From: Coprenecus sp902388455
GTDB taxonomy: Bacteria; Bacteroidota; Bacteroidia; Bacteroidales; UBA932
Reading direction: 5' to 3'
DNA: 64,000 nucleotides
Assembly (NCBI GenBank): GCA_963931615.1
Contig: OZ007032.1
Location: 310,001-374,000, forward strand
Numbering within the stretch: position 1 is the stretch's first letter; each line of letters begins with the position of its first letter. This document shows, piece after piece, positions 49,560-58,106 of this stretch. The translations under genes and the position numbers were made by a program. Below the pieces are notes generated by a model that saw only the letters and a program-made list of their open reading frames with translations, was not told the DNA's origin and did no database searches.

Positions 49560-50708
49560 TCAGACAGTGATGAGCTCGTACTGGCGGGTGCCGATGCCGA
49601 TGCGCTCGGCGTGCTCGAGGCCGGACTGCCAGTTGGTGTCGGGATGCAGGATGTGGAACTTGTCGTCGCCGCAGAGGTGCTCGTGGGGATGGGTCTTCTC
49701 GAGCTTGCTGCCGGGGAGGGCGGGGGCGGCCATCACCATGTCGGCGCAGGCCTGGTCGAGGGCCACGGGGTCGAAGGAGGCGGCCATGCCGAGGTCGGGC
49801 ACGATGGCGGCGTCGTTGTGGTTCCAGCAGTCGCACTCGGGGGATACGTTGACGATGAGGTTGACGTAGAAGCAGGGACGGCCGGCGATGATGGCCTTGG
49901 TGTACTCGGCTATCTTGCCGTTGAGGGTCTCGGAGGTATCCAAGTCCTTCAGAACGGCCGACTCGTACTGGCAGAGGGCTACGCACTGGCCGCAGCCTAC
50001 GCACTTGTCGTAGTCGATGACGGCGGCGGTATGCTTGCCTGCGTAGTTAACGCCCTCGACGGTCTCGAGATGGATGGCGTCATGGGCGCAGTGCTTCACG
50101 CAGATACCGCAGCAGCGGCAGTTCTCTACCTTGACCACGGGCTTCGACGAGGAGTGCAGCTCGAGCTTGCCGGCCACGCTGGCACAGCCCATGCCCATGT
50201 TCTTGATGGCTCCTCCGAAACCGGTCTGCTCGTGCCCCTTGAAGTGCGAGAGGGCTATGAGCACGTCGGAGTCCACGATGGCCGTGCCTATCTTGGCCGT
50301 CTTGCAGTAGGTGCCGCCCTCAATGGGGAGCTCGCGGCAGTCGGTACCCTTGACGCCGTCGGCGATGATCACGTCGCATCCGGCGCTGAGGCGGTTGAAA
50401 CCGTTGCGGGACGCGCTCTCGAGGTGGTCCACGGCGTTGGAGCGGCCTCCGGAGTAGAGGGTGTTGCAGTCAGTCAGGTAGGGCTTTCCGCCGAGGGATC
50501 GCACCAGGTCGGCCATGCCGGCTGCGTAGTTGGGCCGGAGGAAGGCCAGGTTGCCGGGCTCGCCGAAGTGCATTTTTATGGCGACGAACTTGTCCTTGAA
50601 ATCTATCTTCTCGATGCCGGCGGCCTTAGCCACGGCTTTCATCTTCTCCACTAATGGAAGGCGGGTGGAGGTGTGCAGGTCAGTGAAGTAAACTTTTGCT
50701 TTTTCCAT
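49560..50708 (-). CDS. DUF362 protein with two 4Fe-4S clusters
   Basis: 382 aa. The N-terminal two thirds are a DUF362 domain (FKDKFVAIKMHFGEPGN near 36, SHFKGHEQTGFGGAIKNMGMG near 150). Two ferredoxin motifs, CRCCGICVKHC near 200 and CVGCGQCVALC near 240, form a bacterial ferredoxin insert, after which the DUF362 fold resumes. Proteins of this kind are soluble iron-sulfur proteins of unknown electron-transfer role. It is 22 nt downstream of the antiporter gene on the same strand and is probably co-transcribed. Confidence 0.88.
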   Translation of the reverse strand: MEKAKVYFTDLHTSTRLPLVEKMKAVAKAAGIEKIDFKDKFVAIKMHFGEPGNLAFLRPNYAAGMADLVRSLGGKPYLTDCNTLYSGGRSNAVDHLESASRNGFNRLSAGCDVIIADGVKGTDCRELPIEGGTYCKTAKIGTAIVDSDVLIALSHFKGHEQTGFGGAIKNMGMGCASVAGKLELHSSSKPVVKVENCRCCGICVKHCAHDAIHLETVEGVNYAGKHTAAVIDYDKCVGCGQCVALCQYESAVLKDLDTSETLNGKIAEYTKAIIAGRPCFYVNLIVNVSPECDCWNHNDAAIVPDLGMAASFDPVALDQACADMVMAAPALPGSKLEKTHPHEHLCGDDKFHILHPDTNWQSGLEHAERIGIGTRQYELITV

Positions 50709-50730
50709 AATGTATGTACTGTGTTTGTTG

Positions 50731-52362
50731 TCAGTTCTGGAGGGATTCCTTGCGGATCTTGTTGATGACCATCACGTCGTTCTTGTGTATCACGGTGTTG
50801 CCGCGGGGAATGATGGCCCTGTTGCCGCGCTTTATGAGCACTATCAGCTCGTTGCTGTCGGGCGAGTACTGGAAGACCTTCTTGCCTATCCATTCGCTGC
50901 CCCTCTCGATGCGCCGCTCGGAGAGCTGCATGAGGTCCTCGTTCTCGAAGTCGCGGGCACTCATGATGACTTTGTCTCCCGGCAGTATCTTGGTCTTTCC
51001 GCTCGGGATGATGGCCTTCTCGTCCCTGAGTATCACTGCGACGAGAGTCTCCTGCGGGATGGGCAGATCCTTGATGACCTTGCCGCACCAGGAGTCCTTC
51101 TCCCCGATATTCATCTGCACGAAGCTCACGTCCATGTTGTCCGAGTAGTCGGTAAAGGTCTTGAGGATGTCCTCCTCGCTCGAGGTCATCCGGAGCTTGC
51201 GGGCCACCAGAGGGATGAGCGAGCCCTGCAGGGAAATGGACAGCAGGACTATCATCAGCACGATGTTGAAGAGGTCGTACTCGTTGCCGGTGAGCTGCCT
51301 GGAAGCCGGCAGGGCCATGATGGCGAACACTACCGACGCCGCACCTCTTAGTCCCACGAAGGAGACGAGCAGCTGCTGCCTCCACTTGCTTCGGAACGGG
51401 GCCATGATGGCGAACACGGACAGGGGACGGGCAACGAAAGTCATGAACAGGGCAATCAGAATGGCCGGTATGGCGATGGCCGGCAGCTGTGAGGGGAAGG
51501 CCAGCAGTCCCAACAGGAAAAATATGATAATCTGCATCAGGCTGGTCAGTCCGTCGAAGAAGGGCACCAGGGTCTTCTTGCCGCGGATGTTGGCGTTACC
51601 CAGGACGATGCCGACGATGTAGGCGCTCAGGTAGCCGTTGCCACCGATGAGGTTGGGAATCGCATACGAGAAGATGGCCACTGCCAGCACGAAGAGGGTG
51701 TCGAAACCGGATGTAGTGGAGCGGAAGTGCTTCATCAGCCACGCGGCGGACACAGCTATCACGGCACCTATGGCCGCACCGTAGACTATCTGCGCGAATA
51801 CCATATATACTATGCGCCCGCCGGACACCGTCCCCTCGATGACGGCCATCATGATGACGGTCAGCATGTAGGAACAGGGGTCGTTGCTACCGCTCTCGAT
51901 CTCGAGGAGGGAGGCGGTGTTGTATTTGAGGCCGAGCTTGCGGGAGCGCAGAATCGAGAACACGGAGGCCGCGTCGGTGGAGCTGAGCACCGCGCCGACC
52001 AGGAAACCCAGGGCTGCCGGGAGCTTGAGCACGTAGTAGCAGAAAAGGCCGGTCAGTCCCGCGGTAAGGGCCACGCCGAGGGTGGAGAGTATGCCGGCTT
52101 TGACCACCACCGGCTTAGCCTCTTTCCACCGGGTGCCGAAACCGCCGTAGAACATGATGAATATCAGGGCCACGGTACAGATGCTCTCGGTAAAATCGAA
52201 GTTGTCGAACTGTATCTTCACTATGCCGTCGGATCCGAAGGCCATGCCCAGCAGGATGAATGCCAGCAGCATGGGGATGCCTATCTTGTTCGAGACGTTG
52301 TTGAGCACTACGCACAGGACAATGACGATGGCGGCCACGAGCAGGAGCAATGTAAGGGTCAT
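50731..52362 (-). CDS. K+/H+ antiporter (CPA1/NhaP2-like)
   Basis: 543 aa. Twelve to thirteen membrane helices in the first about 390 residues, with GAVLSSTDAASVFSIL (containing the conserved acidic ion-binding region) and LEIESGSNDP near 150-160. The cytoplasmic C-terminus has two TrkA_C-like parts (VSFVQMNIGEKDSWCGK and SEWIGKKVFQYSPDSNELIV, key piece SEWIGKKVF), as in NhaP2/YcgO-type potassium antiporters that adjust internal K+ and pH. A TACCTTTG box precedes the gene. DUF362 follows. Confidence 0.9.
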   Translation of the reverse strand: MTLTLLLLVAAIVIVLCVVLNNVSNKIGIPMLLAFILLGMAFGSDGIVKIQFDNFDFTESICTVALIFIMFYGGFGTRWKEAKPVVVKAGILSTLGVALTAGLTGLFCYYVLKLPAALGFLVGAVLSSTDAASVFSILRSRKLGLKYNTASLLEIESGSNDPCSYMLTVIMMAVIEGTVSGGRIVYMVFAQIVYGAAIGAVIAVSAAWLMKHFRSTTSGFDTLFVLAVAIFSYAIPNLIGGNGYLSAYIVGIVLGNANIRGKKTLVPFFDGLTSLMQIIIFFLLGLLAFPSQLPAIAIPAILIALFMTFVARPLSVFAIMAPFRSKWRQQLLVSFVGLRGAASVVFAIMALPASRQLTGNEYDLFNIVLMIVLLSISLQGSLIPLVARKLRMTSSEEDILKTFTDYSDNMDVSFVQMNIGEKDSWCGKVIKDLPIPQETLVAVILRDEKAIIPSGKTKILPGDKVIMSARDFENEDLMQLSERRIERGSEWIGKKVFQYSPDSNELIVLIKRGNRAIIPRGNTVIHKNDVMVINKIRKESLQN

Positions 52363-52409
52363 AAGCAGGGGTGTTGACGGTTAAAATGATACAATTCGGT
52401 GCTGTCCCG

Positions 52410-52442
52410 CAAAGGTACGAAAAAATGAAAAGCGTATGCAAA
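52410..52442 (-). promoter_or_regulatory. Promoter of the antiporter gene
   Basis: TACCTTTG (52410-52417) on the minus strand with TTTG at 52439-52442, spacer 21 nt. The leader to the ATG at 52362 is about 40 nt. Confidence 0.5.
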
Positions 52443-52452
52443 AAGTCCGGAA

Positions 52453-53307
52453 CTAAAGGGCTATTTTGTCCTGAACCGGCGCGAACCACGTGATCTGCCG
52501 CTTGGCGTACCTCCGGGTGTTGCGCTGCACCAGGGCCAGGGCCTCGTCCAGGGAGATGGTCCCGTCCAGGTAGTCGAATACCTCCCGGTATCCCACGGTG
52601 CGCAGGGCCGGCATGGAGCGGTACTGCGCCAGTCCCCGCACCTCGTCCACCAGCCCGGCCTCGAACATGGCCTCGGCGCGGCGGTCTATGCGGCGGTAGA
52701 GCTCTTCGCGGGGAAGGGTGAGACAGAGCCTCTGAATCCCGAACGGTCTGACCTTGCGGGGGTTGGACTTGTATGAGGAAAATTTGCGTCCGGTCGATAG
52801 GGTGACCTCCAGGGCCCGGATGACCCTCTGCCGGTTGGACAGGTCTATGGCGGCCCAGCTCTCAGGGTCCACCTGCTGCAGCTCTTCTGCAAGCACTCCG
52901 ACTCCCTCCTTCAACGCCCTGTCCGTCAAGAGTCTGCGCAGCTCCTGATCGGCAGGAGGAAAGTCGTCCAGCCCGTAGCACAGGGCATCGGCATACAGGC
53001 CGGAGCCTCCGACCATCACCAGTACGTCGTGCTCCTGGAAGAGCCGGGTCAGCAGCTCCATGGCCTCCATCTCATAGAGACCGGCTGAGTAGTAGTCCGA
53101 TACCGAGTGACTGAAGATGAAGTAGTGCCGCACCTGCCGCAGCTGCTCCTCCGACGGAGGGGCCGTGCCGATACGCATCTCCTTGAATATCTGGCGGGAA
53201 TCGCAGGATATCACGGGAGACGAGTACTTCAGGGCCAGCTGTATGGCATAGTCGGTCTTGCCCACAGCCGTAGGCCCGAGTACCTGTATCAGCTTCTTTC
53301 TGCTCAT
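52453..53307 (-). CDS. miaA: tRNA dimethylallyltransferase
   Basis: 284 aa. It transfers a dimethylallyl group to A37, giving the substrate of MiaB. The P-loop GPTAVGKTDYA is near residues 11-21, and ISCDSRQIFKEMRIGTA and LVMVGGSGLYADAL follow. The C-terminal part (VGYREVFDYLDG, RNTRRYAKRQITWF) is complete, and the protein is slightly shorter than E. coli MiaA (316 aa), as is common in Bacteroidetes. It sits 8 nt downstream of the acidic-tailed gene and last in a three-gene minus-strand group. Confidence 0.95.
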   Translation of the reverse strand: MSRKKLIQVLGPTAVGKTDYAIQLALKYSSPVISCDSRQIFKEMRIGTAPPSEEQLRQVRHYFIFSHSVSDYYSAGLYEMEAMELLTRLFQEHDVLVMVGGSGLYADALCYGLDDFPPADQELRRLLTDRALKEGVGVLAEELQQVDPESWAAIDLSNRQRVIRALEVTLSTGRKFSSYKSNPRKVRPFGIQRLCLTLPREELYRRIDRRAEAMFEAGLVDEVRGLAQYRSMPALRTVGYREVFDYLDGTISLDEALALVQRNTRRYAKRQITWFAPVQDKIAL

Positions 53308-53315
53308 GAGGGGCG

Positions 53316-53822
53316 CTATACGTTCTCCTCGCCCTCGGGCAGCTCGTCGTCCTCGAAGGAGTCCTCCTCGTCGGGAGCGGCGGATTGTGAGGCATGGCGG
53401 TCGGAGAATTCCTCGTAATCCTCGTACACGGCTGAGAACTGGTCCGGGTTGCGGCCCTTCTCGGCCACCAGCACGGGGTAGGAGAGGCGGCGGTTGAACT
53501 CCTGCTCTCCCTCCAGACGGAGCTCGATGCAGAGGTTCTGGGTCAGATTGTAGACGTAGCGGAGGATGGTCTCCTCGTGCGAGACGGTGTTGTCGATGGT
53601 GATCATGTCCATGGACCCGTCTCCGAAATCGAACAGCCCTATCCTTCTGGAGAACTTGCCGGCGGCCGAGAGTGTGTCGAACACCGTCATCTGGTCAGGC
53701 GAGAAACCCAGCTCCCGGTCCATGTATTCACGGAGCTTGTACAGGCTCATGCCGGAATCCACGTCATATTCCCGCATGAAGATCCTGTTGCCTGGGATAG
53801 TTGCTTTATATCTGAGTATCAT
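53316..53822 (-). CDS. IS1096 passenger TnpR-like (pRiA4b ORF-3-like) protein
   Basis: 168 aa. The first about 125 residues fit the pRiA4b ORF-3-like family, named from a mobile-element passenger but common as a chromosomal gene in Bacteroidetes: LYKLREYMDRELGFSPDQMTVFDT and the later ELRLEGEQEFNRRLSYPVLVAE. The last about 40 residues are very acidic (DEEDSFEDDELPEGEEN). No transposase or insertion sequence is nearby, so this is not a mobile-element call. Function is unknown. It lies between luxC-like and miaA on the same strand with gaps of 10 and 8 nt. Confidence 0.75.
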   Translation of the reverse strand: MILRYKATIPGNRIFMREYDVDSGMSLYKLREYMDRELGFSPDQMTVFDTLSAAGKFSRRIGLFDFGDGSMDMITIDNTVSHEETILRYVYNLTQNLCIELRLEGEQEFNRRLSYPVLVAEKGRNPDQFSAVYEDYEEFSDRHASQSAAPDEEDSFEDDELPEGEENV

Positions 53823-53832
53823 GGCGTTGATG

Positions 53833-54870
53833 TTAAAGTCGTGTCAGCATGTACAGAGCGTCCGCCCCATCGGGCCAGTCCTGGGGCGAGGGGCTCTGAG
53901 CCGAACCAAAGTTACGGATAATTTTTTGAATTCTGTCCAAATTGGCCCCTATAAATTTTTCCAATTCATTTTCCCGGCGGTATTCCACATACCACACCTC
54001 CCCCACGCGCAGGCTCCGGCCCCACGGCCGGCAGAGGCTGATGTCCTCCTGGGCCCCCGGAATCAGTTTTCTCAGATTCCGGAAAATAACCGTGCCGCTG
54101 TCCAGGAATTCCTCCCCCGAGAGAGTCAGTACCGCCCTGTTCTTGCGGTGGTTGTCCTGGCCGAGCCGACCCCAGTGCTCCCGGGCGAAGGCTTCGGCGG
54201 CGGCCATTGTCCCGGAGAGGTTATGTCCCTGCGGCACCAGCAGGCAGGTCGCGCTGCGGCAGCCAAGACCGTAGTACAGCAGCATGTCCCCGGCGAGGGC
54301 TTCAAGGGCGGAAGGGTCCTCGTTGCCGGTGAGCACCGCGGCGCTGAACCTCCCGGCCCGTATGAGGTGCGGGATGCCGCTGAACTGCTCCTGGTAAAAT
54401 TCCGCCGCCCCGTCCCCGCCCATCGTCAGCAGGGCGTCCACCCTCCAGCCGTCGGCCGAGGAACGGAACTCCACTCCCGTTCCGGGAGGAAAGAGCACCG
54501 GCAGCAGGTGCCTGTCCTTCGAGGAGAGCTTGACAAGGGGCCGCCATCCCGCGGCGAGGACTGTCAGGATGTCGTGGAACGCCACCGCGGGGATGTTCCC
54601 GGCCGCGACCACTCCGCAGACCTTCCCCGATGCTGCGGGGCCCGGTTCAGGGTATTGTTCCAGCCAGTTCCTCAGCACCTCTTCCCTCAGCATCCCCTCC
54701 GCCAGGGCTTCCAGGGCGCGGCGCTGCATCCAGGGGGTGAAGAAAATATTGTCCTCCGCGGACTGCTCCACCGCCGCGTCCAGCTCCGGCCAGGCGGCCG
54801 TCCCTCCGAGCCATGCCCGGATGCGGTCCCCCAGGGAGGCATACCTTATTATAAAGCCGTTCCTTTCCAT
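53833..54870 (-). CDS. LuxC-family acyl-CoA reductase
   Basis: 345 aa from the ATG at 54870 (MERNGFIIRY); the ATG at 54891 lies within the promoter box. Aldehyde-dehydrogenase-like LuxC fold: GVVAAGNIPAVAFHDIL near 93 for the cofactor, and the catalytic Cys in YYGLGCRSATCLLVP near 218. LuxC-type enzymes reduce acyl-CoA or acyl groups to aldehydes. In Bacteroidetes such genes stand apart from luciferase genes and often next to ferredoxin genes; no partner is visible here, so the role is open. It is first of three minus-strand genes (luxC-like, TnpR-like, miaA). Confidence 0.82.
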   Translation of the reverse strand: MERNGFIIRYASLGDRIRAWLGGTAAWPELDAAVEQSAEDNIFFTPWMQRRALEALAEGMLREEVLRNWLEQYPEPGPAASGKVCGVVAAGNIPAVAFHDILTVLAAGWRPLVKLSSKDRHLLPVLFPPGTGVEFRSSADGWRVDALLTMGGDGAAEFYQEQFSGIPHLIRAGRFSAAVLTGNEDPSALEALAGDMLLYYGLGCRSATCLLVPQGHNLSGTMAAAEAFAREHWGRLGQDNHRKNRAVLTLSGEEFLDSGTVIFRNLRKLIPGAQEDISLCRPWGRSLRVGEVWYVEYRRENELEKFIGANLDRIQKIIRNFGSAQSPSPQDWPDGADALYMLTRL

Positions 54871-54888
54871 TTTTCCGAAATTGGGGCC

Positions 54889-54896
54889 CAAAGTTA
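54889..54896 (-). promoter_or_regulatory. Predicted -7 box for the LuxC-like gene
   Basis: TAACTTTG on the minus strand, 18 nt before the ATG at 54870. A degenerate TAACTTAG at 54908-54915 on the plus strand may serve the divergent yigZ-type gene. Confidence 0.5.
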
Positions 54897-54933
54897 AAAA
54901 AAATTGCTAACTTAGGGGCTCAAATGGCCAGAC

Positions 54934-55548
54934 ATGGATTCATCGCAGAGAAACGATACTTTCAAGAGCATTTCCGGCCCCGCCGAGGGGTTATATAAGG
55001 AAAAGGGAAGTAAGTTTCTCGCTTTTGCATATCCGGCGGTCTCGGAAGAGGAGGTCAGGGCCGCTCTGGAGAAAATCAGGAAGGAGTACTACGACGCGCG
55101 TCATCACTGCTATGCCTACAGGCTGGGCCTGAGCGGGGATGTGTGGAGGTACAACGATGACGGGGAGCCTTCCTCGACGGCGGGCAGGCCGATTTACGGG
55201 CAGATTCTCTCGCGGGAACTGAGCGACGTGCTGATAGTGGTGGTGCGGTATTTCGGGGGCATAAAGCTCGGGGTTCCGGGGCTGATACGGGCTTACAAGG
55301 CGGCAGCGGCCGATGCGCTGGACCATGCGGAGGTGGTGGAGAAGGTGGCTTCGGAAGGGTATGCGGTGACATTCGACTATGTGGCGATGGACAGGGTGAT
55401 GCGGGTGCTCAAGGACATGGGCATAGCTCCGTCAGGGTACACCGCGGAGGACGTGTGCAGGATGGAGATGAGGGTCAGGCTCAGCGATGTGGAGCGGTTC
55501 CGGCAGAGGATGGAGGACGCGGAGGCCAGGGTTGAGAAGGTGCTTTAG
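54934..55548 (+). CDS. YigZ/IMPACT family protein
   Basis: 204 aa. The conserved UPF0029 N-terminal domain is clear: GLYKEKGSKFLAFAYP, then ARHHCYAYRLG, DDGEPSSTAGRPI and the hallmark VRYFGGIKLGVPGLIRAYK around residues 106-124. A C-terminal ferredoxin-like domain (DUF1949) follows. In E. coli YigZ is thought to act on translation or as a peptidase-like factor; its activity is unresolved. pyrB begins 20 nt downstream. Confidence 0.9.
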   Translation: MDSSQRNDTFKSISGPAEGLYKEKGSKFLAFAYPAVSEEEVRAALEKIRKEYYDARHHCYAYRLGLSGDVWRYNDDGEPSSTAGRPIYGQILSRELSDVLIVVVRYFGGIKLGVPGLIRAYKAAAADALDHAEVVEKVASEGYAVTFDYVAMDRVMRVLKDMGIAPSGYTAEDVCRMEMRVRLSDVERFRQRMEDAEARVEKVL

Positions 55549-55568
55549 GACAATATTCAACAACAGAT

Positions 55569-56477
55569 ATGGCTAAAAAGAGTTTAATTTCAATCCAGGA
55601 TTTTACCAAGGAGGAGATCCTGCACATCCTCGACGTGGCGGAGGAGTTTGAGTACAACAAGTCTCAGACATTCCTGAGCGACAAGGTGGTGGCTTGTATC
55701 TTCTTCGAGCCCTCCACCAGGACGCGCCTGAGCTTTGAGACGGCCGTCAACCGCCTGGGCGCAAGAGTCATCGGTTTCTCTGATGCCAACAACACCAGCA
55801 TCCGCAAGGGAGAGAGCCTCAAGGACACTATTAAAATGGTGTCCAACTACGTGGACCTCATCGTCATGAGACACCCCCTCGAGGGCAGCGCCCGCTATGC
55901 CTCGGAGGTGGCCTCCGTGCCGGTCATCAATGCCGGGGACGGAGCCAATCAGCATCCCACCCAGACCCTGCTCGATCTCTACACCATCAGGCAGACCCAG
56001 GGCCGCCTGGACCACATCAACATCAACATGGTGGGAGACCTGAAGTACGGGAGGACGGTCCATTCGCTGCTGCAGGCGATGAGCCATTTCTCCCCTGAGT
56101 TTGAGTTCACCGCTCCGGACGAGCTGAAGCTGCCTCAGGAGTACAAGGACTTCCTCGATGCGGAGGGCATCCCCTATAAGGAGACGGCTGATCTGCGGAA
56201 GTATCTGAATGATACGGATATCCTGTATATGACCAGGATACAGCAGGAGCGCTTCACCGATCCGGTGGAGTACGAGAAGGTCAAGAACGTCTACAGCCTC
56301 AATGCCTCCATGCTCTCGGGCGTGCGGCCCAACATGAAGATTCTCCATCCCCTGCCCAGGCTGCAGGAGATAGCGGTGGACGTGGACGACACTCCTCACG
56401 CATGGTATTTCAAGCAGGCCGAGAACGGAATGTACGTCCGCATGGCCATCATCTCATACTTACTCGGTAAAAGATAG
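55569..56477 (+). CDS. pyrB: Aspartate carbamoyltransferase catalytic subunit
   Basis: 302 aa. It makes carbamoyl-aspartate, the committed step of pyrimidine synthesis. The carbamoyl-phosphate loop FEPSTRTRLSFE is near residue 47, the 80s loop-type RKGESLKDTIK near 80, HPTQTLLDLYTI near 129 and the aspartate-binding TRIQQERF near 222. The regulatory subunit gene pyrI follows after 11 nt, as in class B holoenzymes with allosteric control by nucleotides. Confidence 0.97.
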   Translation: MAKKSLISIQDFTKEEILHILDVAEEFEYNKSQTFLSDKVVACIFFEPSTRTRLSFETAVNRLGARVIGFSDANNTSIRKGESLKDTIKMVSNYVDLIVMRHPLEGSARYASEVASVPVINAGDGANQHPTQTLLDLYTIRQTQGRLDHININMVGDLKYGRTVHSLLQAMSHFSPEFEFTAPDELKLPQEYKDFLDAEGIPYKETADLRKYLNDTDILYMTRIQQERFTDPVEYEKVKNVYSLNASMLSGVRPNMKILHPLPRLQEIAVDVDDTPHAWYFKQAENGMYVRMAIISYLLGKR

Positions 56478-56488
56478 GAGGAACGGCA

Positions 56489-56938
56489 ATGGAAAACAAC
56501 AACGAGAAACAGCTCAAGGTCAGCGCCATCAAGAACGGAACGGTACTCGACCACATACCCTCCGGGCAGGTCTTCAAGGTGATAGACATCCTGGGACTCT
56601 ATGACTCTCCCCATCCCGTCACGTTCGGAGTCAATCTGGACAGCAGGTCGATGGGCAGCAAGGGCATCATCAAGATATCCGAAAGATTCTTCAAGGATGA
56701 CGAGCTCAACAAGATAGCCCTCATAGCACCCAACGCCAGCGTGAACATCATCCGGGACTTCGAGGTGGTGGAGAAGAAGGTGCTTGCCATCCCGGAGACC
56801 ATCACCGGAATAGTCAGATGCATCAATCCCATGTGCGTTACCAACCATGAGAACATCCCGACAAAGTTCAAGACAATAGTCAAAGGTTCTGAAATACGAC
56901 TTTTGTGTTCATATTGTGAGAAAATAACCGACATTTAA
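56489..56938 (+). CDS. pyrI: Aspartate carbamoyltransferase regulatory subunit
   Basis: 149 aa. The N-terminal nucleotide-binding domain (LKVSAIKNGTVLDHIPSGQ near 6-24) binds ATP or CTP, and the C-terminal zinc domain has four cysteines (CINPMC near 110 and CSYC near 137) that hold it to the catalytic trimers. With pyrB it forms the allosteric ATCase. Regulation is therefore probably by enzyme feedback; no attenuator-like leader is seen upstream of pyrB. Confidence 0.97.
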   Translation: MENNNEKQLKVSAIKNGTVLDHIPSGQVFKVIDILGLYDSPHPVTFGVNLDSRSMGSKGIIKISERFFKDDELNKIALIAPNASVNIIRDFEVVEKKVLAIPETITGIVRCINPMCVTNHENIPTKFKTIVKGSEIRLLCSYCEKITDI

Positions 56939-56949
56939 GAAATAATTTG

Positions 56950-56957
56950 TAACTTTG
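56950..56957 (+). promoter_or_regulatory. Predicted -7 box of the serC operon
   Basis: TAACTTTG matches TAnnTTTG in the pyrI-serC gap, 49 nt before the serC ATG. No TTTG is present at the normal -33 distance. Confidence 0.5.
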
Positions 56958-57005
56958 GCTCTAATTAGTGTGACAATTCATAACCTTTTAAAATTTTAAT
57001 ACAAT

Positions 57006-58079
57006 ATGAAAAAAGCTTACAATTTCAACGCCGGTCCCTGCGTTCTGCCCAAACCGGCTATCGAAGCGGCTATCGAAGCCCTTAAGGATTTCAAGGGAAC
57101 AGGAATGTCCGTAATAGAAGTGTCTCACAGAAGCAAGGAGTGGGAGGCCGTAATGAACGAGTGCCGTGCCCTCTGGAAAGAGCTTCTCAACATTCCCGAC
57201 GGATACAGCGTCCTCTTCCTCGGCGGCGGTGCATCCCTCCAGTTCCTCTATGTCGCCATGAACCTCCTCGAGAACAAGGCCGGTTACCTGGAGACAGGTG
57301 TATGGGCCAAGAAGGCTCTGAAAGAGGCAAAGGGCATCGGAAATGCTTATGCAGTTGCTTCCTCAGCCGACAAGAACTACACCTATATCCCCAAAGGATA
57401 TGAGATCCCCACTGACCTCGACTACTTCCACATCACAACCAACAACACCATCAAGGGTACCGAGATCCATGAGGACATGGACTGCCCCGTGCCCCTCGTA
57501 GCCGATATGTCATCCGATATCATGAGCCGTCCCGTGGACGTTTCCAAGTATGCCCTGATCTACGGTGGTGCCCAGAAGAACGTAGGTCCTGCCGGAGTGG
57601 TATTCGTTATCGTAAAGGACGAGATTCTCGGCAAGGTTTCCCGCTATCTGCCCACCATGCTCGACTACCGTACACACATCGAGGGCGAGTCCATGTTCAA
57701 CACCCCTCCTGTATTCTCCATCTTCGTTATGACCGAGACCCTGAAGTGGGTTAAGGCTCAGGGCGGCGTGAAGGCCATGTACGAGCTCAACAAGAAGAAA
57801 GCCGGCATGCTCTATGACGAGATCGACCGCAACTCCCTCTTCGTAGGTACAGCCGCCAAGGAGGACCGCTCCCTGATGAACGTATGCTTCGTGATGGCTC
57901 CCGGTCATGAGGACCTCCAGGACGAGTTCCTCGCCTTCGCAAAGGAGAGAGGCATGGTAGGTATCAAGGGCCACCGCTCAGTCGGCGGATTCCGCGCCTC
58001 CATCTACAACGCCTGCCCCATCGAGGCCGTAGAGGCTCTGATCGCCTGCATGCAGGAGTTTGAGAAAATGCACAAATAA
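57006..58079 (+). CDS. serC: Phosphoserine aminotransferase
   Basis: 357 aa. The PLP enzyme converting 3-phosphohydroxypyruvate to phosphoserine (and 4-phosphoerythronate-derived oxo acid in PLP synthesis). The start KAYNFNAGPCVLPKPA is typical, ISHRSKEW-type segment VIEVSHRSKEWE near 36, GGGASLQF near 74, and the PLP lysine in YGGAQKNVGPAG near 193. Codon use is strongly biased (CCC, AAC, ATC), like a highly expressed gene, as for the next two genes. serA follows after 27 nt. Confidence 0.96.
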   Translation: MKKAYNFNAGPCVLPKPAIEAAIEALKDFKGTGMSVIEVSHRSKEWEAVMNECRALWKELLNIPDGYSVLFLGGGASLQFLYVAMNLLENKAGYLETGVWAKKALKEAKGIGNAYAVASSADKNYTYIPKGYEIPTDLDYFHITTNNTIKGTEIHEDMDCPVPLVADMSSDIMSRPVDVSKYALIYGGAQKNVGPAGVVFVIVKDEILGKVSRYLPTMLDYRTHIEGESMFNTPPVFSIFVMTETLKWVKAQGGVKAMYELNKKKAGMLYDEIDRNSLFVGTAAKEDRSLMNVCFVMAPGHEDLQDEFLAFAKERGMVGIKGHRSVGGFRASIYNACPIEAVEALIACMQEFEKMHK

Positions 58080-58106
58080 TCCAGGACCTTTAAAACTTAC
58101 AACGAA

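Noticed and set aside
49611..50654. 347-codon open frame on the plus strand
   Set aside because: Mirror of the DUF362 ferredoxin gene; product is low-complexity Val/Gly/Ala-rich.
53316..53822. Insertion sequence or resolvase, as the family name IS1096 passenger TnpR suggests
   Set aside because: No transposase, terminal repeats or target duplication nearby; the family is a common chromosomal gene in Bacteroidetes.
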